A stretch of DNA of 64,000 nt from Mycobacterium sp. OAS707 (GTDB lineage Bacteria > Actinomycetota > Actinomycetes > Mycobacteriales > Mycobacteriaceae), in the NCBI RefSeq assembly GCF_014873705.1, contig NZ_JADBDS010000001.1, positions 1,054,001 through 1,118,000 of the forward strand. Reading direction: 5' to 3'. The notes under the pieces are model-generated. The model did no database searches. It was not told the origin of the DNA and saw only the letters and a list, made by a program, of their open reading frames with translations. Below are positions 49,460-57,456 of the stretch, one piece after another. A program made the position numbers and the translations under genes. Within the stretch, counting starts at the first letter, position 1. Every line of letters starts with the position of its first letter.

Positions 49460-49954
49460 ATGAACCCTCCTGCCCGGATCACCGTTGGGCCCGAGCGGGC
49501 GCTGCTGGAAAACATGCTGGACTACAACCGGGCTGCACTGATCGAGACCGTGCGGGGACTCTCGGAGGCAGAGGCGCGCCGTCGTCTCGTTGCTTCGGCG
49601 ACCACGCCGATAGGCTTGATCAAACACGCCGCCGCCGCTGAACGGATTTGGTTCCAGCACTACCTGTTTGGACTGCCCGAAGCCGAGTGCGACGGTTACG
49701 CACGGCGGGGCGAGGGCAGTTTCGCGGTGTCCGACGACGAGACGCTCAGCGACGTGATCGCAGAGTTCCAACGCGCCAGTGGCAGATCCCGAAGCATTGC
49801 CGCGCAGTACGACCTCGATCACACTGTGCAACATCCCCGCGCCGGCACCGTGAGCCTGCGGTTCATCTACCTGCTCGGGATCGAGGACTTCGCACGTCAC
49901 GCCGGCCACGCCGACATCCTCGTCGAGCAGATCAACCACCCGACAGAGCCGTGA
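49460..49954 (+). CDS. DinB family protein (DUF664)
   Basis: A 164-residue four-helix-bundle protein: ERALLENMLDYNRAALIETV, LIKHAAAAERIWFQHYLFG (first metal His), and RFIYLLGIEDFARHAGHADI with the HxxxH pair. This matches the mycobacterial DUF664/DinB superfamily, whose members include mycothiol-dependent enzymes. AGAAGGAGA precedes ATG 49460 with good spacing. No clear link to the neighbouring catabolic genes is visible. Confidence 0.88.
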   Translation: MNPPARITVGPERALLENMLDYNRAALIETVRGLSEAEARRRLVASATTPIGLIKHAAAAERIWFQHYLFGLPEAECDGYARRGEGSFAVSDDETLSDVIAEFQRASGRSRSIAAQYDLDHTVQHPRAGTVSLRFIYLLGIEDFARHAGHADILVEQINHPTEP

Positions 49955-49976
49955 AAGCGCCGAGACGCCGCCACCT

Positions 49977-50984
49977 CTATTCGGCAATCAATCCGAAGCG
50001 CTGATACGCCGTACGGATCTGCGCTCTGCCCTCTTCGGGCAACACCGCCTGCGGCGGCCTCGAGTGCGGATAGTCACCGATGGGCAGGCCAAGCACAGAC
50101 GCGGCGTACTTGAAGGCGCCGCCCCAGTGCGTGAAGTAGTCGGGCCGCCCGGGATAGCAGGTGAACCATGAGCGCATATCGACCCCGAACTGGTCGAGCC
50201 CGGACTTCTCTGCGAAGTCCATCGCCTCCACCAACCTGTCGTTCCACACCAGCTGCCAGTACTCGGAAAGGATTGGCTGTCGCGGGGTTTCGTACAAATA
50301 GCCGGCCGTGCCCAGCTGAGCTGGACCGACGATGCCTGCGCGCAGCCAGCCGGCGCGATAGACGGTCGTATCGCATTCCCAGATGACCAGATCGGGTGCG
50401 AATTCGTGCAGCATCCGGCTGGCGGCAGGCCGGAAGGCTCCTTCCTTGGTGGCGCAGACGGCTGGAATCTCGTCGTAAATCCGTGCGCTTTCAGCGGGAG
50501 ACAACACGTACCCCGATGACGGCGAATTGAACATGCCCAGGGCGATGTCGGTGCGCTCGGCGACGTAGCGGAAGAAGTTCAGCACACCTTCGCCTCCGTG
50601 CGCCTCCATCATCGGCGTCTGGATGTAGACGATGTCCGCTCCGGCTTGCTGGGCGTGCAGCGTCAGCTCCAAACAGTCCTTGGCCGACATGGCTGCCGTG
50701 CAGGCCTGCACGACGACATCTGGATCGGCCGCGCGTCCCTCGTCAATCGCGACCTCCAGCAAGCGCTTTCGCTCGCCGAGGGTAAGCGACCAGAATTCGG
50801 CGATGCCGCTGGTGCACCACAACATCGGGTGGCGAAGCTCGCCGACGCAATAGCGCACCAGCGCCCGGTAGGCGTCCCAGTCGATGTCGTCGCCGTCGGT
50901 ACCGCTGAACGGTGTGTAGAGGCTGTTGCCGATTCCGCGCAGCGCGGCGTGTGCCCATACGCGAGCATCCTTGGCAGTCGCCAT
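49977..50984 (-). CDS. DapA/NAL family aldolase-type protein (dihydrodipicolinate synthase family)
   Basis: A 335-residue class I aldolase-fold protein. The Schiff-base Lys lies in VCATKEGAF and the Tyr-containing loop is MFNSPSSGYVL. The N-terminal SLYTPFSGTDGDDIDWDAY and the mid MLWCTSGIAEFWSLT resemble the glycine-containing pyruvate-binding loop of the family. Members include pyruvate lyases and hydratase-aldolases of aromatic degradation (NahE/PhdJ type). It is third in the operon EchA (52564), SDR (51792), DapA-like, so cleavage of a CoA- or aldehyde-releasing intermediate is plausible. True DapA function in lysine synthesis is unlikely. Confidence 0.86.
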   Translation of the reverse strand: MATAKDARVWAHAALRGIGNSLYTPFSGTDGDDIDWDAYRALVRYCVGELRHPMLWCTSGIAEFWSLTLGERKRLLEVAIDEGRAADPDVVVQACTAAMSAKDCLELTLHAQQAGADIVYIQTPMMEAHGGEGVLNFFRYVAERTDIALGMFNSPSSGYVLSPAESARIYDEIPAVCATKEGAFRPAASRMLHEFAPDLVIWECDTTVYRAGWLRAGIVGPAQLGTAGYLYETPRQPILSEYWQLVWNDRLVEAMDFAEKSGLDQFGVDMRSWFTCYPGRPDYFTHWGGAFKYAASVLGLPIGDYPHSRPPQAVLPEEGRAQIRTAYQRFGLIAE

Positions 50985-50994
50985 AATTCACTCC

Positions 50995-51792
50995 CTAGGT
51001 GAAGTCGCTACCGCCGTCGACGTTGATGTTGGCGCCGGTCATGTACGAGTTGCGCTTCGAGGCGAGAAACGCGACGACGGGCCCGATCTCCTCGGGCTGG
51101 CCGGCGCGCGGCAGGTGCGCCGGATGCCCGAAGTGCTCGTCGATGGCGGCCATCAGCGCATAGGGATCGGCGCCGTCGACGCCAACCGACTCGGCCCAGC
51201 CGCGCAAGGCTTCTGACGCGATGCTGCCCGGGGAGACGACGTTGACCATGATCTCGTCCTTCGCCAGCAGCAGCGACAAGTTCTTCGAGACGCTCGTCAG
51301 TGCAGCCTTTGCGGCCGTGTACGCGGGCAGGATGACGGTCTGCCGTTGGGTTGAGTGTGCGGAGAAGTTGACGATCCTGGCCCACTGCGCTTTTCGCAGC
51401 AGCGGCAGCGCGGATCGCACGCAGCGCACCATCCCCAGCACGCCGTCGTCGAACGCCGCCCGCCATTGCTCGTCGCTGAGATCTTCGAATGAGCCTATCG
51501 ACCCGGGGCCGACCGCGTTGATCAGCGCATTGAGCTCGCCGTCCCAGCGCACGCTCAGCTCGTCGAAGACACCCTGTACTTGATCCGCGTCAGTGGTGTC
51601 GGCGACCAGTCCCACCGCGTCCGGACTTCCGCGCTCGGTCAGTTCTTTCGCCGCTCGCTCGATGACATCCTTCGTCCGGCCGACAACGGCCACCCGCGCG
51701 CCGTCCTCGGCAAGGCAGCGTGCCGCCGCGAAGCCCATCCCGCGACCGCCGCCGACGACGACGGCCGTCGCGTCCCTGAGCCCGAGATCCAC
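50995..51792 (-). CDS. SDR family oxidoreductase
   Basis: A 265-residue SDR with VVVGGGRGMGFAAARCLAED, the NAG-equivalent INAVGPGS, a catalytic Ser region NFSAHSTQRQTVILPAY with YTAAK, and C-terminal MTGANINVDGGSDFT. GTG 51792 has AGGAG 8 bp upstream. The frame is open further to 51924, into the crotonase gene. Expected role: 3-hydroxyacyl-CoA or ketone/alcohol dehydrogenase between the hydratase and the aldolase-like step. The second gene of the site I operon. Confidence 0.87.
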   Translation of the reverse strand: MDLGLRDATAVVVGGGRGMGFAAARCLAEDGARVAVVGRTKDVIERAAKELTERGSPDAVGLVADTTDADQVQGVFDELSVRWDGELNALINAVGPGSIGSFEDLSDEQWRAAFDDGVLGMVRCVRSALPLLRKAQWARIVNFSAHSTQRQTVILPAYTAAKAALTSVSKNLSLLLAKDEIMVNVVSPGSIASEALRGWAESVGVDGADPYALMAAIDEHFGHPAHLPRAGQPEEIGPVVAFLASKRNSYMTGANINVDGGSDFT

Positions 51793-51802
51793 GGTGCTAC
51801 TC

Positions 51803-52564
51803 CTAGGAGCCGGTCCAGTTGGGAGCGCGCTTTTCGGCGAACGCGATCGCGCCCTCCTTCGCGTCGTTGGACGTGAAGATCGGAATGATGTGTTCGAGTT
51901 GCTTCTTCCACATCTCCTCTTCACTCCAGTCCGCGGACTTGGTCATGATCTCCTTGGTGGTGGCAATTGCCAGCGGCCCGTTGGCCGTAATGCGCTCGGC
52001 GAGTTCGATCGCCCCGTCCAGCGCCTTTCCCGGTTCGGTGAGCACGTTGACGAAACCCCATGCCTCACCCTGTTCGGCGGTGAAGCTCTCACCGGTCAGC
52101 GCGAGTTCGAGCGCCTTTTGGTAGGGGATGCGTTTTTGCAGCCGCAGCAGTCCACCGCCTGCGGCCACCAGGCCACGCTTGACCTCGGGGATGCCGAATT
52201 TCGCGCTGCGCGACGCGACCACCAGGTCGGTGGCCAGCACGACCTCGGTACCGCCTGCCAGTGCGTAACCCTCGACGGCGGAGATCAGCGGCTTGCGCGG
52301 CGGCCGTTCGGTGAAGCCGATGCCACGGCCGGGGATGGCGACGACCTCCCCGGCGGCGAAGGCCTTCAGATCCATGCCCGCGCAGAAGTTGCCGCCGGCA
52401 CCGGTGATCACCGCGACGGAAAGGTCCTTGCTCTCGTCGAGTTCGTCGACGGCGTCGGCCAGCCCTTGGCTCACCGCGAGGTTCACCGCGTTGCGCGCGT
52501 CCGGCCGATTGATGGTGATGACAAGCACCCGCCCGCGGCGCTCGGTGAGAATTTCGTCCGACAC
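51803..52564 (-). CDS. Enoyl-CoA hydratase
   Basis: A 253-residue crotonase with GNFCAGMDLKAFAAG, VEGYALAGGTEVVLATDLVV (first catalytic Glu kept), then FGIPEVKRGLVAAGGGLLRL (second Glu position is Ala) and the C-terminal FAEKRAPNWTG. This pattern is common in actinobacterial hydratases and isomerases. GTG 52564 is chosen because the conserved start VSDEILTERRGRV follows. It is the first gene of a hydratase/SDR/aldolase-like operon, 42 bp from dyad site I, and divergent from the TetR regulator. Confidence 0.9.
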   Translation of the reverse strand: MSDEILTERRGRVLVITINRPDARNAVNLAVSQGLADAVDELDESKDLSVAVITGAGGNFCAGMDLKAFAAGEVVAIPGRGIGFTERPPRKPLISAVEGYALAGGTEVVLATDLVVASRSAKFGIPEVKRGLVAAGGGLLRLQKRIPYQKALELALTGESFTAEQGEAWGFVNVLTEPGKALDGAIELAERITANGPLAIATTKEIMTKSADWSEEEMWKKQLEHIIPIFTSNDAKEGAIAFAEKRAPNWTGS

Positions 52565-52605
52565 TCTTGGCCCCTTCACCTTTCGCACGTTTTGCTAGAA
52601 ACGCT

Positions 52606-52624
52606 TACTATAGGTCTTACAGTA
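52606..52624. promoter_or_regulatory. 19-bp dyad operator, site I (TACTATAGGTCTTACAGTA)
   Basis: The right arm is perfect and the left arm has two mismatches. It lies between the crotonase start (52564, minus) and the TetR start (52776, plus). A regulator gene next to a copy of the site is the usual arrangement for autoregulation. Confidence 0.72.
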
Positions 52625-52775
52625 GAAGAATGAGAATGTGAAGACGCCGTCGCACCGATGGCTACCGGTAAGGTTGACGGCAACGGCCGATTCGCGACAC
52701 GCATGCAAAGACGCAGTTCAGAGGTGTGGCTGCCGGTAAATTCGAGTCCACCAACACTTGATGGAGGTGCCCTTC

Positions 52776-53546
52776 GTGGCCAAGCAGGCAACCGCTGAGA
52801 AGCGTCAGCGACGCGAGCGCGGGTCCATCAATCCCGACGACATCATCAAGGGTGCCTTCGAACTCGCCGAAGAGGTTGGGATCGACAACCTGAGCATGCC
52901 GCTGCTCGGCAAGCACCTCGGCGTCGGTGTCACGAGCATCTACTGGTACTTCCGCAAAAAGGACGATCTGCTCAACGCGATGACCGATCGCGCCTTGCGG
53001 CAGTACGTGTTCGCGACCCCCTACGTCGAGGCCAAGGACTGGCGCGAGACGTTGCGCAACCACGCGCGCGTGATGCGAAAAGCCTTCATGGGCAACCCGA
53101 TTCTGTGTGACCTGATCCTCATTCGGTCGGCCCTTTCCCCGCGGGCGGCCAAGCTCGGCGTACAAGAGGTGGAGAAGGCGATCGCCAGCCTGGTCGAGGC
53201 GGGGCTATCGCCCGAGGACGCGTTCGACACATACTCCGCGGTGTCGGTGCATGTGCGCGGGTCCGTGGTGCTGCAGCGGCTGCGGGAGAAGAACCGGGCG
53301 GCCGACGAGGGCCCGAGCGACATCGAAGAGACGATGACGATCGATCCCGAAACCACACCCCTGCTGGCGCAGGTGACGGCGAAGGGACATCACATCGGCG
53401 CGGCCGACGACCAGAACTTCGAGTTCGGCCTCGAGTGCATCCTCGACCATGCCAGCCGTCTCATCGACGGAGGCGGCAAGCGGCCGGCCAAGGCCGCGAA
53501 GGCGACCGGGCCCCGCACGCGGAGCAAGGCCGCTGCCGCCCGGTAG
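52776..53546 (+). CDS. TetR family transcriptional regulator, candidate regulator of the 19-bp dyad regulon
   Basis: A 256-residue TetR protein. The HTH covers about residues 17-65 (IIKGAFELAEEVGIDNLSMP, then LLGKHLGVGVTSIYWYFRKK), followed by an all-helical ligand domain and a basic C-terminal tail (AKAAKATGPRTRSKAAAAR). GTG 52776 is preferred because GGAGG lies 8 bp upstream. TTG 52758 or ATG 52761 would add five or six residues. It is divergent from the hydratase/SDR/aldolase operon across site I. It is the only TetR gene within the dyad-bearing block, so I infer that it binds these sites and is released by a pathway acyl-CoA. Confidence 0.9.
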   Translation: MAKQATAEKRQRRERGSINPDDIIKGAFELAEEVGIDNLSMPLLGKHLGVGVTSIYWYFRKKDDLLNAMTDRALRQYVFATPYVEAKDWRETLRNHARVMRKAFMGNPILCDLILIRSALSPRAAKLGVQEVEKAIASLVEAGLSPEDAFDTYSAVSVHVRGSVVLQRLREKNRAADEGPSDIEETMTIDPETTPLLAQVTAKGHHIGAADDQNFEFGLECILDHASRLIDGGGKRPAKAAKATGPRTRSKAAAAR

Positions 53547-53550
53547 GCAG

Positions 53551-53650
53551 AGCCCTGGGCAGGACGTCGTTTTGCCCACCTCGAAGCGACACTGTCGCTC
53601 CCCGCGACAAAGTCGCCCAGAGCCGGGCATTCCGATAGTTGGCCCCTGAG
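53551..53650 (+). repeat. Tandem intergenic repeat, unit 1
   Basis: A unit of about 100 bp after the TetR stop. The core 53566-53642 is nearly identical to the core of unit 2 (53703-53780), with a few substitutions and a 1-bp insertion. It contains small hairpins of the type GCGACAcTGTCGC. It is non-coding as far as can be seen. Confidence 0.8.
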
Positions 53651-53688
53651 CCGATCCGACCGTTCCGGCCCGGTTAAACCGCCACGAG

Positions 53689-53788
53689 AGCCCAGGGACC
53701 ATGTCGTTTCTGCCCACCTCGGAGCGACACTGTCGCTCCCCGCGACAATGTCGCCCAGAGCCGGGCATTCCGATAGTCGGTCCTGAAA
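53689..53788 (+). repeat. Tandem intergenic repeat, unit 2
   Basis: A second copy, offset by about 138 bp from unit 1 and in the same orientation. It carries two perfect 6-bp-arm hairpins (GCGACAcTGTCGC and GCGACAaTGTCGC). It ends about 39 bp before the stop of the convergent thiolase gene. A spurious reading frame through both copies would give a repeated peptide, but no start context supports translation. Confidence 0.8.
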
Positions 53789-53826
53789 GGTCGAAATCCG
53801 CGACTCGCTGGTGGTTTCGGCCTGTC

Positions 53827-55002
53827 CTAGACCTCGATGACGACGGCGCCGCCCTGGCCGCCGCCAGCACACATCGCCGCGACACCGATACCGCCGCCAC
53901 GCCGCTGCAGCTCGTAAACCAGCGTGGTGACCATCCGCGCGCCCGATGCGGCGATGGGATGCCCAAGGCTGCAACCGCTTCCGGAGAAGTTGACGAGCTC
54001 CTCGTCGAGCCCGTACTCGCGGCACGCGGCGATCGGCACAGAGGCGAACGCCTCGTTGATCTCCCACAGCGCCACATCAGAGGGCTTCAGACCGGCGCGC
54101 TGCAGCACCTTGCCGATCACCTTCACGGCACCCAGTCCGCAATCGCGCGGCGCGACACCCGCTGCGGCCCAGGCTTTTACGGTCGCCAGCTTGGTCAGCT
54201 TCTCGGCGTCGGCGTAGTCAGCGTCAACGAGTGCAACAGCGGCCGCAGCGTCGTTGGTGCCGCTGCTGTTGCCCGCGGTGATCGAGAATCCTTCGATCTC
54301 CGGATGCAGGACCTTCAACCCCGCCAGCTTCTCGACGGTGGTGTCGCGCCGCGGGTGCTCGTCGACGCTGAAGTCGACCACCGAACCGTCGAACTGCTGC
54401 ACCTTCAGCGGGATGATCTCGTCGACGAACTTGCCCGCGTCGATGGCCGCGATCGCTCGCTGATGCGACCGGGCCGCCCAGGCGTCCATCTCTTCACGCG
54501 TGATGCCGACGGCCTGCGCCGTGTTCCAGCCGACGGTGATCGACATGTCCTTGCACGGAGCATCCGGCGTCTCGGGATGCGTAGGCGGCATCCACCGCTC
54601 CTCGAACTTCAGCTCAGGCCCGGGGATGCGCTGGTTCATCAGCGGCGTCATCGAAAGCGACTGCACCCCGCCCGCGATGAGCGCGCGCTCCATGCCGGAG
54701 CCGATCTGTGCGGCCGCGTTGCCGATCGCGGTGAGACTGCCCGCGCAGTGCCGGTTCACCGACTGGCCGGGGATGTCCTCCATGCCGGTCGCTGCCGCCG
54801 CGTAGCGCGCGAGATCGCCGCCGCCGTAATGCGATTCGGCGAAGATGATGTCATCAAACGCGCTCGGATCGACGCCGGAGCGGCGGACCACCTCCGGCAG
54901 CACTGTCGTGATCAGCGTCTCGGGGGGCGTGTTGACCAGCGTCCCTTTGAACGAGCGGCCGATGGCCGTCCTGGCGGCACTGACGATCACAGGTGTTGGC
55001 AT
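53827..55002 (-). CDS. Acetyl-CoA acetyltransferase / 3-ketoacyl-CoA thiolase (FadA-type)
   Basis: A 391-residue catalytic thiolase with nucleophile Cys in NRHCAGSLTAI (about residue 88), the WEINEAFASVP region, GSGCSLGHPIAASGARM with the catalytic His, and the C-terminal Cys in AAMCAGGGQGGA. All three residues are present, unlike the thiolase-fold protein at 40540. It performs thiolytic cleavage of 3-ketoacyl-CoA. It is the last gene after the crotonase, 76 bp away, with a degenerate dyad (site J) 47 bp upstream. It is convergent with the tandem repeats. Confidence 0.93.
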   Translation of the reverse strand: MPTPVIVSAARTAIGRSFKGTLVNTPPETLITTVLPEVVRRSGVDPSAFDDIIFAESHYGGGDLARYAAAATGMEDIPGQSVNRHCAGSLTAIGNAAAQIGSGMERALIAGGVQSLSMTPLMNQRIPGPELKFEERWMPPTHPETPDAPCKDMSITVGWNTAQAVGITREEMDAWAARSHQRAIAAIDAGKFVDEIIPLKVQQFDGSVVDFSVDEHPRRDTTVEKLAGLKVLHPEIEGFSITAGNSSGTNDAAAAVALVDADYADAEKLTKLATVKAWAAAGVAPRDCGLGAVKVIGKVLQRAGLKPSDVALWEINEAFASVPIAACREYGLDEELVNFSGSGCSLGHPIAASGARMVTTLVYELQRRGGGIGVAAMCAGGGQGGAVVIEV

Positions 55003-55048
55003 GTTTCGACCTCGGCTTTCGGCGTTACGACTTTACAAAAGTAGCAGA

Positions 55049-55067
55049 TACTGTATCGCCGCCAGTA
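55049..55067. promoter_or_regulatory. 19-bp dyad operator, site J (TACTGTATCGCCGCCAGTA)
   Basis: The outer ends (TACTGTA and CAGTA) are preserved while the inner right arm is not. It is placed 47 bp upstream of the thiolase start, in the gap after the crotonase stop (55079), the same spacing as the stronger sites. Confidence 0.5.
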
Positions 55068-55078
55068 CGTGACCGGTG

Positions 55079-55939
55079 TCACTCCGGCTCGGGTACGTAG
55101 AAGTGTTCGTCACGCAGCCGGAACGCCTCCTTGGTCCCGTGTTGCGCCCGCGTCTTGACGAAGTTGAACTCCCCCGGCGCGAACTGCAGGTTCGTCCCGA
55201 ACGCGTGGAACAGATAGCTGGCGACTTCCTCGCCCTGATACGCCTGACTCTGCTCGACGAGCCGGAAGGCCTCCTTCGCGATCACGACGCCGTCGGCAGG
55301 CATCTTCGCGGCCTTCTCGGCCCAGTATCTCGCCCTGGCCTGCACAGCGGCGGGATCGCACGTCTCGGTGAAGACGCCCAAGTGCTCGACCGCCCCCGCC
55401 TCGATGATGTCGCCGGTCAACAACAGGCGCCGGGCCAGCACCGGCCCGAGCCGGTGGAAGAACATGTGCAAGCTGCCCAGTGCCGGTCCGAGAAACCGGG
55501 TGGCGGGCATACCGATCTTGGTGTCGCGTCCGATCACCGAGATGTCGGTCATCAGCGCGATCTCGAAGCCGCCGCCCAGCGCGTATCCGCTGATCTCCCC
55601 CACTGTGACCTTCGGGAAGCCCATCAGGTTGTGGTAGAAGCCGAACGACTTGCGGTCGACGGTCAGACGGCGCCGCTGACTGGGACGGCCCTTCGCCGGT
55701 GGCTTATCGCCATACCAGCCGTACGCATTATTCATGTCTGCGCCTGTGCTGAACACCCCGTCCGCGCCTCGCAATAACACGACGGTGATGTCGTCGTCTT
55801 CGGCGACTCGGTCCAGGTGGCGCGCGACGGTCTCGCGCATCGCCGCGTCATACGAGTTGCGCTGGGCGGGATTGTTCAGCGTTATGGTTGCGATCCGCTT
55901 CTCGGCGTCCACGTCGAAGAGCACGCGATCGTCTGTCAT
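55079..55939 (-). CDS. Enoyl-CoA hydratase/isomerase family protein
   Basis: A 286-residue crotonase with TLNNPAQRNSYDAAM, GVFSTGADMNNAYGW and ISGYALGGGFEIALMTDISV (first Glu kept), while the second position reads MPATRFLGPALG (no Glu). The C-terminal extension EFNFVKTRAQHGTKEAFRLR is longer than usual for the family. Its start overlaps the GntR-type regulator stop by 4 bp, so it belongs to the thioesterase/GntR/crotonase operon. Confidence 0.88.
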   Translation of the reverse strand: MTDDRVLFDVDAEKRIATITLNNPAQRNSYDAAMRETVARHLDRVAEDDDITVVLLRGADGVFSTGADMNNAYGWYGDKPPAKGRPSQRRRLTVDRKSFGFYHNLMGFPKVTVGEISGYALGGGFEIALMTDISVIGRDTKIGMPATRFLGPALGSLHMFFHRLGPVLARRLLLTGDIIEAGAVEHLGVFTETCDPAAVQARARYWAEKAAKMPADGVVIAKEAFRLVEQSQAYQGEEVASYLFHAFGTNLQFAPGEFNFVKTRAQHGTKEAFRLRDEHFYVPEPE

Positions 55940-56727
55940 CTGCCGGGCTCCTGATGGTTGCCGTTCGAAATCAATTTGGCCTCAATGGTTTTGTCACTGC
56001 CGACCGCGAGTGTGTTGCGCCTGGCAACCGCAAGGTGGTCCTGTGCGAGCCGCACCGCCCTCGCCGAGTCGCCGTCACGGATCGCGGCAAGCAACCGTTG
56101 GTGATCACGCAACGCCGCGCGCATGGTCTTGCGGGACATCGGATCGGCTGGGTTGTTGTCGTCGCTCCACACCGACGACTCGTGTGCCGACCAGATCAGT
56201 TCCAGCGAGCCGATCAGCAGGATCATCGGCTCGTTGCCACAGCGGGAGACGATCGCTTCATGAAATCGCCTCGCGTTAGGCACGTATCGGGACAGATCGT
56301 CGAATTGCTCTGTTTGCAGATCGATTTCGGCCTCGAGGTACGGCAGCACCTCGGTCGACCGGTCTTCCCGGGCGGCGCACATGCCTGCACATATCGGCTC
56401 CAGGTGCAGCAGCGCGCCGCTGACGTCCGCGGGTGTCGAGGCACGCGACTGCAACACCATGCTGATCATGTGCGCGGTCCGCTCGGCCGACGGCTGATGA
56501 ACCACTGCCCCACCCATGTTCCCGCGTCGAACCGAGATCAGCCCGTCGGTTTCCAGGATGTGGATCGCCTCACGCAGCGCCGGTGGACTCACGCCGAATT
56601 CGGAGAACAAGCTCTCCTGCGACGGCAGCACATCGCCTTCCTTGAGGCGCCCGGACAGGATGTCCTCCCGCAACTGCGAGGCCACGATCTCTGCCACGCG
56701 GGGCTGACGAATCCGTTGAACCACCAC
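55936..56727 (-). CDS. FadR/GntR family transcriptional regulator
   Basis: A 263-residue regulator. The N-terminal winged helix (about residues 8-75, LREDILSGRLKEGDVLPSQE, then LREAIHILETDGLISVRRGN) is followed by an FCD-type all-helical ligand domain with a likely metal/ligand His set (RRFHEAIVSRCGN, ALRDHQRLLAAI). FCD regulators often sense acyl-CoA or organic acids. It lies inside an operon, between the thioesterase (stop/start abutting at 56727) and a crotonase, so it may tune this sub-operon. It is a second candidate for regional control. Confidence 0.92.
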   Translation of the reverse strand: MVVQRIRQPRVAEIVASQLREDILSGRLKEGDVLPSQESLFSEFGVSPPALREAIHILETDGLISVRRGNMGGAVVHQPSAERTAHMISMVLQSRASTPADVSGALLHLEPICAGMCAAREDRSTEVLPYLEAEIDLQTEQFDDLSRYVPNARRFHEAIVSRCGNEPMILLIGSLELIWSAHESSVWSDDNNPADPMSRKTMRAALRDHQRLLAAIRDGDSARAVRLAQDHLAVARRNTLAVGSDKTIEAKLISNGNHQEPGR

Positions 56728-57377
56728 TAGAACTTGGCCCGCCGCTTACCGAACTGGAAGCCGCTCAGCTTGTCCGGCGAGTTCACCACTGTCTTGAGCT
56801 CACCGATGCAGAGCACCTCGTCGCCTAGGAGCAGTCGCGCCGTCGAGGTCACCCGGCCCTCTTCTTCGAGCCGCTCGATGTCGAAGCGCAGTTCGGTGAG
56901 GACCGGTGTTGGGCGGCGGAACGTCACCGTGAGTGAACGGGTCTTGCCGGTCCGGGCGGCTGCGCAACTCTGATGCTGAGTGATGCAGTCGAAGAATACG
57001 GCCAGGAAGCCTCCGTTCACCAGCCCCGGTGGCCCTTCGTATACCACCGGGAATGTGACACGCCCAGAAGCGGTTTCGTCGTCGAGATGATCGAAGGCGT
57101 ACTCGGGGAAACACGGGTTGTACGCCCCCACGTTGAAGGCATGATCCAGATAGATGCGCTTCTCCTCGCCGCCATCGCCGATGCGGGGCATGGGATCGGG
57201 AGGCACCGCGGGCGCCAACTCTCGCTCCCAGTCCGCGAACTGCGCAAGCATGGCGTCCACGGTCGGATGCTCGTGCTCCAAGGACAGCAGTAGCCCGGTC
57301 AGCCGCCGCAGCGCACCCGCGGCCGCGACCGTCTGCGCCAGCGGTTGCTCGCCGTACCGAGGAATGCCTTCCGTCAT
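56727..57377 (-). CDS. PaaI/hot-dog-fold thioesterase
   Basis: A 216-residue protein whose C-terminal half is a hot-dog domain: GPPGLVNGGFLAVFFDCITQ (GG motif and central helix), then SLTVTFRRPTPVLTELRFD and LGDEVLCIGELKTVV. The central acidic/His residue pattern differs from the thioesterase at 30677 (N-G-G in place of H-G-G). It is probably an acyl-CoA thioesterase that frees CoA. It is the first gene of the operon toward 55002, with dyad site K 36 bp upstream. Confidence 0.82.
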   Translation of the reverse strand: MTEGIPRYGEQPLAQTVAAAGALRRLTGLLLSLEHEHPTVDAMLAQFADWERELAPAVPPDPMPRIGDGGEEKRIYLDHAFNVGAYNPCFPEYAFDHLDDETASGRVTFPVVYEGPPGLVNGGFLAVFFDCITQHQSCAAARTGKTRSLTVTFRRPTPVLTELRFDIERLEEEGRVTSTARLLLGDEVLCIGELKTVVNSPDKLSGFQFGKRRAKF

Positions 57378-57412
57378 GCGCCCTTTCCTTGCTAACTTGT
57401 ACAGGATAGCAA

Positions 57413-57431
57413 TACTGTATGGCTAACCGTA
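57413..57431. promoter_or_regulatory. 19-bp dyad operator, site K (TACTGTATGGCTAACCGTA)
   Basis: A divergent copy between the thioesterase (57377, minus) and the first of three crotonases (57457, plus), 36 and 26 bp from the starts. Additional short TAGC/GCTA inverted repeats surround it. Confidence 0.65.
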
Positions 57432-57456
57432 TAGCTAAGGACAGGCGGATTCAACG

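Noticed and set aside
53435..54077. Open frames through the tandem repeat giving a duplicated SECPALGD-type peptide
   Set aside because: The repetition is a by-product of the duplicated DNA. There is no start context, and most of the frame is antisense to the thiolase or TetR genes.
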